A stretch of DNA of 64,000 nucleotides from JAAYJT01 sp037446395 (GTDB lineage Bacteria > Bacteroidota > Bacteroidia > Bacteroidales > JAAYJT01): contig JBBIIP010000002.1 in the NCBI GenBank assembly GCA_037446395.1, forward strand, positions 115,835-179,834, read 5' to 3'. The notes under the pieces are model-generated. The model was not told where the DNA came from. It did not search any database and saw only the letters and a program-made list of their open reading frames with translations. This document shows, one piece after another, positions 26,804 to 35,700 of the stretch. The stretch's first letter is position 1; every line of letters starts with the position of its first letter. Position numbers and translations under genes: made by a program.

Positions 26804-26951
26804 ATTATCGTTATGTTTTCTGAGATGTTGTTTTTTAATATATTAAAATAATGACAAGCAGGTTTATTTAGGTTCTTAGATTAAAAAAATTGAACCAAAA
26901 CCAAAACTTTTGCCATCAGCATTGACTTTCACTTGATTGGTTTCGAAAACG

Positions 26952-26967
26952 TGCAAATAACTTGCCA
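26952..26967 (-). promoter_or_regulatory. Candidate sigma-54 (-24/-12) promoter for grpE-dnaJ
   Basis: On the minus strand, reading 26967 to 26952, TGGCAAG-TTAT-TTGCA differs from the sigma-54 consensus TGGCACG-N4-TTGCW by one base and keeps GG and GC ten bases apart. The predicted start near 26940 gives a leader of about 137 bases before the grpE ATG. It lies between the murA stop (27007) and grpE. Confidence 0.5.
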
Positions 26968-27006
26968 GCCCCTCTTTTCCGACATTTTGTCATAACCCGG
27001 AGTGTT

Positions 27007-28314
27007 CTAATCTATACGGCGAATGTTGGCTCCAATTCTGCGTAAACGTTCATCAATAAATTGATAACCGCGGTCAATCTGCTCAATGTTGTCAATAACA
27101 CTGGTGCCTTTGGCCGAAAGGGCCGCAATGAGCAGCGCCACGCCTGCCCGAATATCTGGGGAGGTCATTTGAACACCCCTTAGGGGGTATTGGCGGTTGA
27201 GTCCGATAACAGTTGCACGGTGCGGATCACACAAAATAATTTTGGCACCCATATCTATGAGCTTATCAACAAAAAACAAACGGCTCTCAAACATTTTCTG
27301 GTGGATAAGCACTGTACCTTTGGCTTGAGTGGCTGTAACAAGGGCTATACTGATAAGGTCTGGGGTAAACCCCGGCCAGGGTGCATCGGAGATGGTCATG
27401 ATTGAACCATCCAAAAAGGTTTCTACTTCATAGTGCTCCTGCGATGGAATATAAAGATCATCCCCCCTTGTTATAATTTCAATGCCCAACCTCCTGAAAA
27501 CATCAGGAATTATACCCAGCGCCCGGTAATTGACGTTTTTTATCAGAATTTCTGACTGTGTCATGGCTGCAAGCCCAATGAAGCTGCCAATTTCAATCAT
27601 ATCGGGCAGCATGGTGTGTACGCAGCCAGATAGTGACTCAACTCCTTTAATGGTCAGGAGGTTTGATCCCACGCCACCAATGTTTGCTCCCATTCTGTTG
27701 AGCATCTCACACAGTTGCACCAGGTAGGGTTCGCAGGCTGCGTTAAAAATAGTGGTTGTACCATTGGCAAGCACAGCCGCCATTACAATATTCGCGGTCC
27801 CTGTCACCGAAGCTTCATCGAGCAGCATATAAGCGCCCTGCAATTTGTCGGCTTTCACATGATATACTTTATTATCCGCATCAATGTTGAAAGTGGCTCC
27901 CAGGTTCTGCAACCCGATAAAGTGTGTGTCGAGTCGCCTGCGGCCAATTTTGTCGCCTCCCGGTTCAGGAATATAAGCGTTGCCAAAGCGTGCGAGCAAA
28001 GGCCCAATGATCATTACTGATCCACGCAAACTGGATGCCTTTTTCTGGAAGGCCCTGCTCTTAAGTATTTCTGTATCAATTGCCCTGGCTTGAAAAGTAC
28101 AAGAGTGCCTGTTGTGTCTGTTTACTTCCACCCCCAGGTCCTGCATAATTTCAATGAGCTTGTTCACATCTTGAATGTCGGGAATATTGTGAACGGTAAC
28201 TTCTTTTTCGGTCAGGAGGGCTGCACAAATGATTTGCAATGCTTCGTTTTTGGCTCCCTGCGGAACCAGCTCGCCTTTGAGCGGTTTTCCTCCGCAAATC
28301 TCAAATGTGCTCAT
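27007..28314 (-). CDS. murA: UDP-N-acetylglucosamine 1-carboxyvinyltransferase MurA
   Basis: 435 residues from the ATG at 28314. Both EPSP-synthase-like halves are present: FEICGGKPLKGELVPQGAKN at the N-terminus with the Lys-Asn substrate pair, and PGFTPDLISIALV and IDRGYQFIDERLRRIGANI later. MurA joins enolpyruvate from PEP to UDP-GlcNAc, the first committed step of peptidoglycan synthesis. The active-site loop reads PEPGGDKIGRRRLD, with Asp121 (codon at 27952-27954) where E. coli has Cys115, the residue alkylated by fosfomycin. It follows the DUF4290 gene by 25 bases. Confidence 0.96.
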   Translation of the reverse strand: MSTFEICGGKPLKGELVPQGAKNEALQIICAALLTEKEVTVHNIPDIQDVNKLIEIMQDLGVEVNRHNRHSCTFQARAIDTEILKSRAFQKKASSLRGSVMIIGPLLARFGNAYIPEPGGDKIGRRRLDTHFIGLQNLGATFNIDADNKVYHVKADKLQGAYMLLDEASVTGTANIVMAAVLANGTTTIFNAACEPYLVQLCEMLNRMGANIGGVGSNLLTIKGVESLSGCVHTMLPDMIEIGSFIGLAAMTQSEILIKNVNYRALGIIPDVFRRLGIEIITRGDDLYIPSQEHYEVETFLDGSIMTISDAPWPGFTPDLISIALVTATQAKGTVLIHQKMFESRLFFVDKLIDMGAKIILCDPHRATVIGLNRQYPLRGVQMTSPDIRAGVALLIAALSAKGTSVIDNIEQIDRGYQFIDERLRRIGANIRRID

Positions 28315-28339
28315 ACTTCTCAAATTTAAACGATCAGGT

Positions 28340-28963
28340 TTATTTAGGCCTTCCTTTACCTTTGTTACTTTGTTGTTTCCCCATAAATCTTTTTCGACGT
28401 TGCTGTTGTTGCTGAAGTATCTCGCTGGTTTCGTTTAACCGGATTGACTCGGGCAGCTTAAGCATTCCTTTCGAAAGGTGTTGAAGGTCGCCGGCAATGA
28501 ATTCGTCGGTCACCGAATCACGATTCCAACTCAGGTATGCTTTTTTCATTTGGTTTGCAATTGCTTTTACCATTGCATCTTTTTCGGGCCCGTCTTCTCG
28601 AGTTGATATCTCTTCGATGAGTTTTATAACATTCTTCCCATAATGGCGCATATAAATTTTTTCCTGAGGGTAGGGGATTAGTTGTGGGCTTTTTTCGAGC
28701 AATTCGGGTTGAGGCGGAGGAAAAGGTGAATCAATATCCAGGTTAAACTTACATATGATGTGCAAATGATCCCACAACTTTTGCCTGGTATCAGGGGTGT
28801 CTCTTATTTCGGGGTGCAACTGCCCCATTACATTAACAATGATTTTAGCCATCCGGCTTCTCTTTTCGCGGTCCTCAACGGTGAGCAAATGCTCAGCCAT
28901 ATTTTGGATGTTACGGCCATATTCAGGCACGTTAAGTTTGGGACGCTGGCTGTTGTATTCCAT
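28340..28963 (-). CDS. DUF4290 family protein
   Basis: 207 residues, soluble, rich in charged residues. N-terminus YNSQRPKLNVPEYGRNIQNM and the segment PYPQEKIYMRHYGKNVIKLIEEI are conserved features of DUF4290, a family found in Bacteroidota, commonly directly upstream of murA as here. The C-terminus is a Gln/Lys/Arg-rich basic tail (from about residue 183, QQQQQRRKRFMGKQQSNKGK) that could contact nucleic acid. Function unknown; the fixed neighbourhood hints at a link to envelope synthesis. Confidence 0.85.
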   Translation of the reverse strand: MEYNSQRPKLNVPEYGRNIQNMAEHLLTVEDREKRSRMAKIIVNVMGQLHPEIRDTPDTRQKLWDHLHIICKFNLDIDSPFPPPQPELLEKSPQLIPYPQEKIYMRHYGKNVIKLIEEISTREDGPEKDAMVKAIANQMKKAYLSWNRDSVTDEFIAGDLQHLSKGMLKLPESIRLNETSEILQQQQQRRKRFMGKQQSNKGKGRPK

Positions 28964-29037
28964 AAAAAAGATGTTTTGGCAAAAAATTAGGGCTTAAAAC
29001 TTAATCTCGGCAAACCCTGAAAAATGGTATTAAAGTG

Positions 29038-29045
29038 CAAAGATA
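29038..29045 (-). promoter_or_regulatory. Candidate -7 box for DUF4290-murA
   Basis: On the minus strand TATCTTTG (29045 to 29038) fits TAnnTTTG, 75 bases upstream of the DUF4290 ATG. The -33 match is poor. Confidence 0.4.
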
Positions 29046-29149
29046 GCGTTTAATCCTATTGATAAGTACTTTAGGTTGAACGGAACGAATGGAGTAGGCA
29101 TATGATCTAACCATCAATTGATTAGCAATAGGTTCATAGAAAGAGGCTC

Positions 29150-31444
29150 TTACCCAACAATCTTCAAACGGGCAAACTTCACCAATAGCTGTTTTTGGCC
29201 GATGCTCCTAAAGAATATCGTAGCCTTGCAGTTAGGCCCGGTGCCCTCCAGTGCAATAATTTTACCCTGGCCAAAACGTTCATGTTCAACTTCCATGCCT
29301 GTTTGCAGTTCGCCTTCAGCGGCTGTGCCGGATTCATGTGCCACCACCTTTCCGGCTGATTCCTGAATCGGTTTAAGGTTTTTTGTTGCAGAAGATGGCG
29401 GCGGAGACGGATATGCGGTACTAAATCTTGAACCCGGGAATTGAAACCTGTGTGCCCGTTTGGCCGCCGGCAATTCAAGATATTTTGAGTCAATTTCCTC
29501 AATAAACCGGCTTGGTTCGCAAATAAGCAAATCGCCCCACCGATATCGGTTTTCTGCATAGGATAAGTACAATCGTTGCTGGGCACGCGTAACCGCTACA
29601 TAGAACAACCGGCGTTCTTCTTCAAGATCAGCCCGGGTGGCCACCGACTGAAACGCAGGAAAGAGGTTCTCCTCTAGGCCAACCACATAAACATTTGCAA
29701 ATTCCAGTCCCTTGGCCTGGTGCACTGTCATAAGCGAAACTTTGTTATCGTCTTCGTCGTCAATATCGGTATCGGTGAGCAAGGCGATGTCCTGCAAAAA
29801 ATCTATGAGGGTACGGTGTTTTTTCTTCTCATTGACGTTTTCAAAAGGTATCTCCGGTGTTTTCTCGCAAAACTCCCGCATGGCATTGAGCAGCTCCTGA
29901 ATATTTTCGACACGGTTTACGCCTTCGGGCGATTTGTCTTCATCAAGCTCGCGTAGTATTCCGGAAGAAATGGCGATATGCCTGCCAAGCTCATAGGCAT
30001 CCTTTTTATCTATCAAAGCATTATAACTTTTGATCATGGTCGAAAACTCGGAGATTTTGCCCTTGGTGACAGCGTTGAACAAGGTGTGTAGATGATTCTC
30101 GTTTTCAATCAATTCCCATACTGACATGCCACTTTTCCCGGCATGGGCAGTGAGTTTTTCCAGGCTTGTTTTTCCAATCCCGCGGGCAGGGTAGTTGATA
30201 ATTCGAGTCAAGGCTTCCTCATCGTTGTGGTTGATGCTAAGACGGAAATAGGCAAGCAGGTCTTTTATTTCTTTTCTTTTGTAAAAAGAAAGGCCTCCAA
30301 AAATGCGGTAGGGGATATTTAGCTTGCGTAGTGCTTCCTCCATGGCTCTCGATTGCGAGTTTGTGCGATACAAAATTGCAAAAGCCTTATTGGAGAGCTG
30401 AAAATTCATTTTGTTTTCGAAAATACTGGCAGCCACCAGTTGTCCCTCCTCGTTGTCGGATTGCGCCCTTATCACCCTGATTTTGTTGCCGGCATCATTG
30501 CTTGTCCATATCTCCTTGAAAATCTGATCTTTGTTGTAAACAATGACAGAGTTTGCAGCTTTCACGATGGTTTGGGTGCTGCGATAATTTTGTTCAAGCT
30601 TAAAAACTTTATGATCGGGATAATCATCCTTAAAGTGTAGAATATTCTGAATATTGGCACCGCGAAAACCATAAATGCTTTGCGCATCATCCCCAACCAC
30701 ACAAATATTTTCATTGTTGGCTGCCAGGCTCTTGATGATCTGGTATTGCACAAGGTTGGTATCCTGATACTCGTCAACTAAAATATATTGAAACTTTTGC
30801 TGATACTTGTAGAGCACATCGGCAAAGTCGCGCAGGATGATATAAGTGTTGAGCAGCAGATCGTCAAAATCCATCGCTGAGGCTTTAAAGCAGCGCTGCT
30901 GATAGAGCATATATAACCTACCCATATCCGGCCTGGCAGCGAGTTTGTCCTGCAGGACAAACTCGCTGCTTTCGATATATTCCTGGGCGGTGATGAGGTT
31001 TGTCTTACATGCCGAAATTCTGCCCAGCACATTGTTGGGCTGATATACTTTAGGGTCGAGGTTCTGCTCTTTGACAATTGTTTTAATCAGGCTTTTCGAA
31101 TCGTCAGTGTCGTAGATGCTGAAATTTGAAGGATACCCGATGCGATGCCCTTCAATCCTTAACATCCGGGCAAAAATGGCATGAAATGTACCCATCCAAA
31201 CATTGCGGGCGTCGGCTCCGACCAATCGCACAATGCGCTCTTTCATTTCTCTGGCGGCCTTGTTGGTGAATGTAAGGGCAAGGATATGAAACGGGTCAAT
31301 GCCTTTGTTGATAAGCCAGGCAACTTTATAGGTCAACACGCGGGTTTTTCCTGACCCGGCCCCGGCAATGACCATCATGGGTCCATCAATTTGAAGCACA
31401 GCTTTCTTTTGGGCTTCGTTCAGATCGTCAAGAATTTTATCCAA
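29150..31444 (-). CDS. pcrA: ATP-dependent DNA helicase, PcrA/UvrD type
   Basis: 764 residues, SF1A helicase with LNEAQKKAVLQ (Q motif), Walker A GAGSGKTRV (about 28-36), LTFTNKAAREM, Walker B VDEYQDTN, VVGDDAQSIYGFRGA, LEQNYRST and the C-terminal MTVHQAKGLEFANVYVVGLEE and VAVTRAQ motifs. It ends with the PcrA-type tail domain (VEHERFGQGKIIALEG). It unwinds DNA 3' to 5' in repair and replication-conflict resolution. The start is TTG at 31444: an in-frame stop lies two codons upstream, and no later ATG keeps the Q motif. Confidence 0.94.
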   Translation of the reverse strand: MDKILDDLNEAQKKAVLQIDGPMMVIAGAGSGKTRVLTYKVAWLINKGIDPFHILALTFTNKAAREMKERIVRLVGADARNVWMGTFHAIFARMLRIEGHRIGYPSNFSIYDTDDSKSLIKTIVKEQNLDPKVYQPNNVLGRISACKTNLITAQEYIESSEFVLQDKLAARPDMGRLYMLYQQRCFKASAMDFDDLLLNTYIILRDFADVLYKYQQKFQYILVDEYQDTNLVQYQIIKSLAANNENICVVGDDAQSIYGFRGANIQNILHFKDDYPDHKVFKLEQNYRSTQTIVKAANSVIVYNKDQIFKEIWTSNDAGNKIRVIRAQSDNEEGQLVAASIFENKMNFQLSNKAFAILYRTNSQSRAMEEALRKLNIPYRIFGGLSFYKRKEIKDLLAYFRLSINHNDEEALTRIINYPARGIGKTSLEKLTAHAGKSGMSVWELIENENHLHTLFNAVTKGKISEFSTMIKSYNALIDKKDAYELGRHIAISSGILRELDEDKSPEGVNRVENIQELLNAMREFCEKTPEIPFENVNEKKKHRTLIDFLQDIALLTDTDIDDEDDNKVSLMTVHQAKGLEFANVYVVGLEENLFPAFQSVATRADLEEERRLFYVAVTRAQQRLYLSYAENRYRWGDLLICEPSRFIEEIDSKYLELPAAKRAHRFQFPGSRFSTAYPSPPPSSATKNLKPIQESAGKVVAHESGTAAEGELQTGMEVEHERFGQGKIIALEGTGPNCKATIFFRSIGQKQLLVKFARLKIVG

Positions 31445-31469
31445 CGTTTAAATTGCTATTACTGAGATG

Positions 31470-31477
31470 CAAATGTA
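31470..31477 (-). promoter_or_regulatory. Candidate -7 box for the helicase gene
   Basis: On the minus strand TACATTTG (31477 to 31470) fits TAnnTTTG and lies 25 bases upstream of the TTG start, which supports that start. A TTG further up is 23 bases away, a little long. Confidence 0.4.
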
Positions 31478-31564
31478 ATCAATTGCCGCCCTTCGGATAG
31501 CAACTGTTATGGACAGTCTGGAGGGTTTAATCAACAATGATTCTTGCCTTGATGGCCGGCAAAA

Positions 31565-32569
31565 TTAGAAGAGCATTTCAATCAGGTCAATCACCCTGGC
31601 CGAATAACCCCATTCATTGTCATACCAGGCAAGCAACTTAACAGTCTTGCCATTGACCATCGTACTGGCTGCATCAAAGATGGCCGAATGCGGATTGTGA
31701 ACAATATCAACCGAAACAATCTCATCCTCGGTATATTCGATGATTCCTTTCATTGGGCCTTCGGCGGCTTCCTTAATGGCAGCATTGAGTTCTGCTTTAG
31801 TGGCCTCAACTTTCAGATTTGCCACAAAGTCAACCAGCGATCCTGTGGGAGTAGGAACCCGAATGGCAAGGCCATCAAGTTTTCCGTTGAGTTCCGGAAT
31901 AACTTTTCCGACTGCTTTGGCTGCTCCTGTGGTTGTAGGAATCTGCGATAATGCCGCCGAACGGGCACGGCGCAGGTCGCTGTGCGGGGCGTCCAGTATC
32001 ACCTGATCGTTGGTATAGGCGTGGATGGTGGTCATTAAACCATTTTCGATGCCAAATTTGTCGTGTATCACTTTGGCGATGGGAGCAAGGCAATTGGTTG
32101 TGCACGAAGCGTTTGAAACACACTGATGGGAATCCTTCAGGTCGTTGTCGTTCACGCCTATTACAATGGTGGCATCAATTTGATCTTTTGATGGAACACA
32201 GAGTATAACTTTTTTTGCTCCGTTTTTCAGGTGATCGCCATAACCCCCTTTACCACTTTCGCGAGAGCGAAAAACACCGGTGCATTCAATTACTACATCG
32301 GGCGTAACAGGCCAGGGGATATTGATAGGTGAACGCTCGGCAGACACCGGGATTTTTGTTCCATTCACAATGATATTGGTTTCGTCGAAACTGACAATTC
32401 CATTGAACTTGCCTTGTGTAGAGTCGTATTTCAATAAATGAGCCAACACTTTCGTACTTGTCAGGTCATTGATGCCTACTACTTCCATATTATTTCTTTC
32501 GAGGGCGAGCTTCAGCACATTGCGGCCGATGCGCCCAAATCCGTTGATTCCAATCTTAATTTTAGCCAT
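31565..32569 (-). CDS. gap: Glyceraldehyde-3-phosphate dehydrogenase, type I
   Basis: 334 residues. NAD-binding GINGFGRIGR at the N-terminus, INDLT with Asp35 favouring NAD over NADP, the catalytic SNASCTTNC with Cys156, and HAYTNDQ and RRARSAALSQIPTTTGAAKA following. It oxidises glyceraldehyde-3-phosphate to 1,3-bisphosphoglycerate in glycolysis and runs in reverse in gluconeogenesis. Single gene, with the clearest promoter of the window just upstream, as suits a highly expressed enzyme. Confidence 0.97.
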   Translation of the reverse strand: MAKIKIGINGFGRIGRNVLKLALERNNMEVVGINDLTSTKVLAHLLKYDSTQGKFNGIVSFDETNIIVNGTKIPVSAERSPINIPWPVTPDVVIECTGVFRSRESGKGGYGDHLKNGAKKVILCVPSKDQIDATIVIGVNDNDLKDSHQCVSNASCTTNCLAPIAKVIHDKFGIENGLMTTIHAYTNDQVILDAPHSDLRRARSAALSQIPTTTGAAKAVGKVIPELNGKLDGLAIRVPTPTGSLVDFVANLKVEATKAELNAAIKEAAEGPMKGIIEYTEDEIVSVDIVHNPHSAIFDAASTMVNGKTVKLLAWYDNEWGYSARVIDLIEMLF

Positions 32570-32595
32570 AGAACGATTTTTTTAAAAATGAGGCG

Positions 32596-32625
32596 CAAAG
32601 GTACTAAATTATCCAAAGCCCACAA
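32596..32625 (-). promoter_or_regulatory. Bacteroidota-type promoter for gap
   Basis: On the minus strand TTG (32625-32623), then 19 bases, then TACCTTTG (32603 to 32596): both elements of the Bacteroidota primary sigma promoter at the standard spacing, 27 bases ahead of the ATG at 32569. Confidence 0.7.
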
Positions 32626-32686
32626 TCCCCTGTTTTATTTCCGGCAAATCTGAATTGCATAAAAAAGCCAGCATGGTATTTCTAAC

Positions 32687-32694
32687 TATATTTG
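32687..32694 (+). promoter_or_regulatory. Candidate -7 box before the PPDK-like gene
   Basis: TATATTTG fits TAnnTTTG and lies 29 bases upstream of the ATG at 32724. No -33 TTG at standard spacing. Confidence 0.4.
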
Positions 32695-32723
32695 ACATTC
32701 AAACATATTGGTGAGTTTTCTTT

Positions 32724-35700
32724 ATGACCGATAAATTTTATTCAAAAGCGCTTGAAGCCAACCTGGCGCAAACCCGCTACCGGGATATCATTATTCCTGA
32801 TGAATTACAGGAATTTATCAATCTGTCAGTCAATTACTATGGCATCAACAGGCGGGCTCAGGAATGCATTACAGAATACTTGCATCCGATGAGCAATCGC
32901 TTATTCGTGGCCGACCAGCTTCGGGCGATTCTTTTAACAGACTTCTGGTTTTATAGCAGCTTGCCTCAAGCTTCAAAAGCACTTGAAGTTCCGGTAAAGC
33001 TTTTCGACGACCTCTTAAAGACACAGTTACGAGAAGATCTAAGTCACCAAATTGTAAAAACACTGCTTGAATTTGTTTTTCAAATCAAAAAAGAAAAGAA
33101 AGAGCTGCTTAATTTGTTGATTCATAAATGTTTGCATGTTTTTTGCAATAATCGCGAAGCCAACGAAAAAGCATATATACTCAATTCAGGTAATTTCATA
33201 AAATACCTTGACGGCCTGGCCACTGACACGGAATTTTCTGAAGATGTCAGGTTACTGATAAAGAAAGTTCTTCTCGACAACCTGAATTTCTGGGAGCGAA
33301 CCTCAGATATAGAACAATGGTTTGCTGAGCGACAGAAGGTTCTGCTAAGTGAATTTACAACCATTAGAAAAAATATTGGAAAAACTTGGTTCAAGGAGAT
33401 ATCAAAAGTTGCTTTCGAAGAGAGCAACTGGGAGGGAATTAAAAACAGGATACCAGATTTCGAAGATATAGTTGAACGGTTTATGGCACAAACCAATGAA
33501 CTGAATAGTTTTATTGATAAATTCTTTTACCTGTTTTACCTGCTGCACCTGCCGGGGATGCAGGGCAACAAAGATCGCCTGATCTGGGGCCTGAACAAAG
33601 TGCTTCGCAGTGCCATTGATGAAGTGAATTTGGATAGCATGTTTGAGTTTATCGAACGTATTTTTGCCCTTTGCAGGGAGTTGCATGCCGGGCATCCTTC
33701 CGCAGTGCTTGATGTAATATTGACTTTGGGTAAGCGGATAATAGACCGCGACCCAACTGAAGACAAACAATACGTCAATCATTTTGAGAAAAAACTGATT
33801 GACTTTGGTTTTGAAACCCCGGGCGTGGTCTTCGTGAACCAGGATTGGCAAATCAACGTAAATGAAAACCACATAAAAAACATTCGGGTCTGGCTCGAGC
33901 TGATTGAGTATTCGCAGAGCGTAATGGAAAAATTGTTGTCGGCCCTTATCGTCAATCTGCGATTGGGAGGAATTTTTATTAGCGATACAGATCTGTTCCA
34001 ACGCGAAATAACCAAGGTTCTAAATTCAAATATTGCGCCTTACTTTAAAAAAGTCAAACAATTGACCCGCATTTTCCCGGTCTACTTCAACGAAATTGGT
34101 GCCGAGGGCGAAATCCGTAATGTTACTACAAACATGGATGAGGTGAATGGAAGACAGGACCGGCTCATCCATTTTTTACGCAAACAGGTTCATACCGAAA
34201 GCAATAACACCCTGATTGATTTGACCTTCAGGGTTTTCAGATTTTGGTACGACGGTAATAAAGACGCTTTGCAACCATTCGTACCGGCCGATGTCTTTGA
34301 GGGCATTGACCTTGAAAGTGAGTATTTCACAACTGTTCATCAAATGTTGCAAGAATTGATTGTTTCGTCGGCATTGGATTTCAACGAATTGCTTGCAATC
34401 GAAAACGATAATTTTATCAAATTACTCGGAAAACTTGAAACAGGCAATGAAACAGATAACCATCGCCTTACATGCATTCATGCGCTATACGCCCTGCTGA
34501 AAGAAAAATATTCTTTCGATACGGTGGATATTGTGTCAATTCTGAGGCGCTATAGTTTCATTGGAAACGAAGAAATTTTGCGATTCGAAAAAGCCATTCA
34601 AAAAGGGCAACACGAGGCTGCCTTGAAACTGATCTATCATTTTATGGGGCAGCTCAAAATAATTATTTTTAATCCTGAACCCAGCCAAGGGTGGGAAAAT
34701 ATTTATCATAAGCGCCATATTGCCATTGGAATTCCATCAATGTATGGCACTTATCGCGAACCCAAGTTCGAAGCCCTTGGACTCACTTTCCGCCTTGAAA
34801 AGATTGCAACGCGGCTGATGGAAAGAATCATTGATGGGATAAATCTGAATTACATCTCGGCCAAAACCCTCAATCGTATTTTTGAAGTGCTCGGGCTTTT
34901 TAAAGAAGGACTTGAACTCGATGGCATTTATAATCAAGGATTCAACTCGAACCTCGAAATGCTCCGTTATTCGCTCACTTCACAAAGTTTTTCTCTACAT
35001 CAATACATTAATATCTTTCACTTTATTGCCGAGAATGTCAAGACGACCATTGACAAATACTTTCTACGGCCCTTTGAATATCCCCTCAAAGAGGTGATTC
35101 CCCAACTCTTTCTACAAAATCAATACTTCACCGAAAAAGAAAAAGCGCAACTTGTCAACAGAAAATCCGAAGAATTTCATCGCGAACTGATCAGTGCAGC
35201 TTTTCTTGTGCAACCACTCGATAATTTTATCTCTCTTATCCTGAATAGTTTGCATGGAATGATTGACAAACTCCCACCAGGCTTGATCAACGATATCATG
35301 TCTTATAACTCCAATCTGGTTGTAAGCCCGTTAAATCAGGAAACAGAAAAAATTGACAACCAGGTTTTTTTAGGGTCTAAAGCATATTTTTTAAAAAAGC
35401 TATACTTGTCCGGATTTCCTATTCCTCCCGGATTTGTGCTTACCACAGAAGTTTTCCGCCGGCGCAATGCCATTAACAACCATCCGGAAATACGCAAGGA
35501 GATGGATAACCTGATTCTCTCACAATTACGCAAGCTCGAAAAAATCAGCGGAAAACAATACGGAAACTACAAAAATCCATTACTGCTTTCAGTACGGTCC
35601 GGAACCGCCATCAGCATGCCGGGAGCCATGGATACCTTTCTAAACGTAGGCATGAACGATAAACTGGCAGAGGGATTGAGCAAGCAGGATAACTATGCCT

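Noticed and set aside
26804..27006. CIRCE element before grpE-dnaJ
   Set aside because: I looked for TTAGCACTC-N9-GAGTGCTAA and close variants and saw none.
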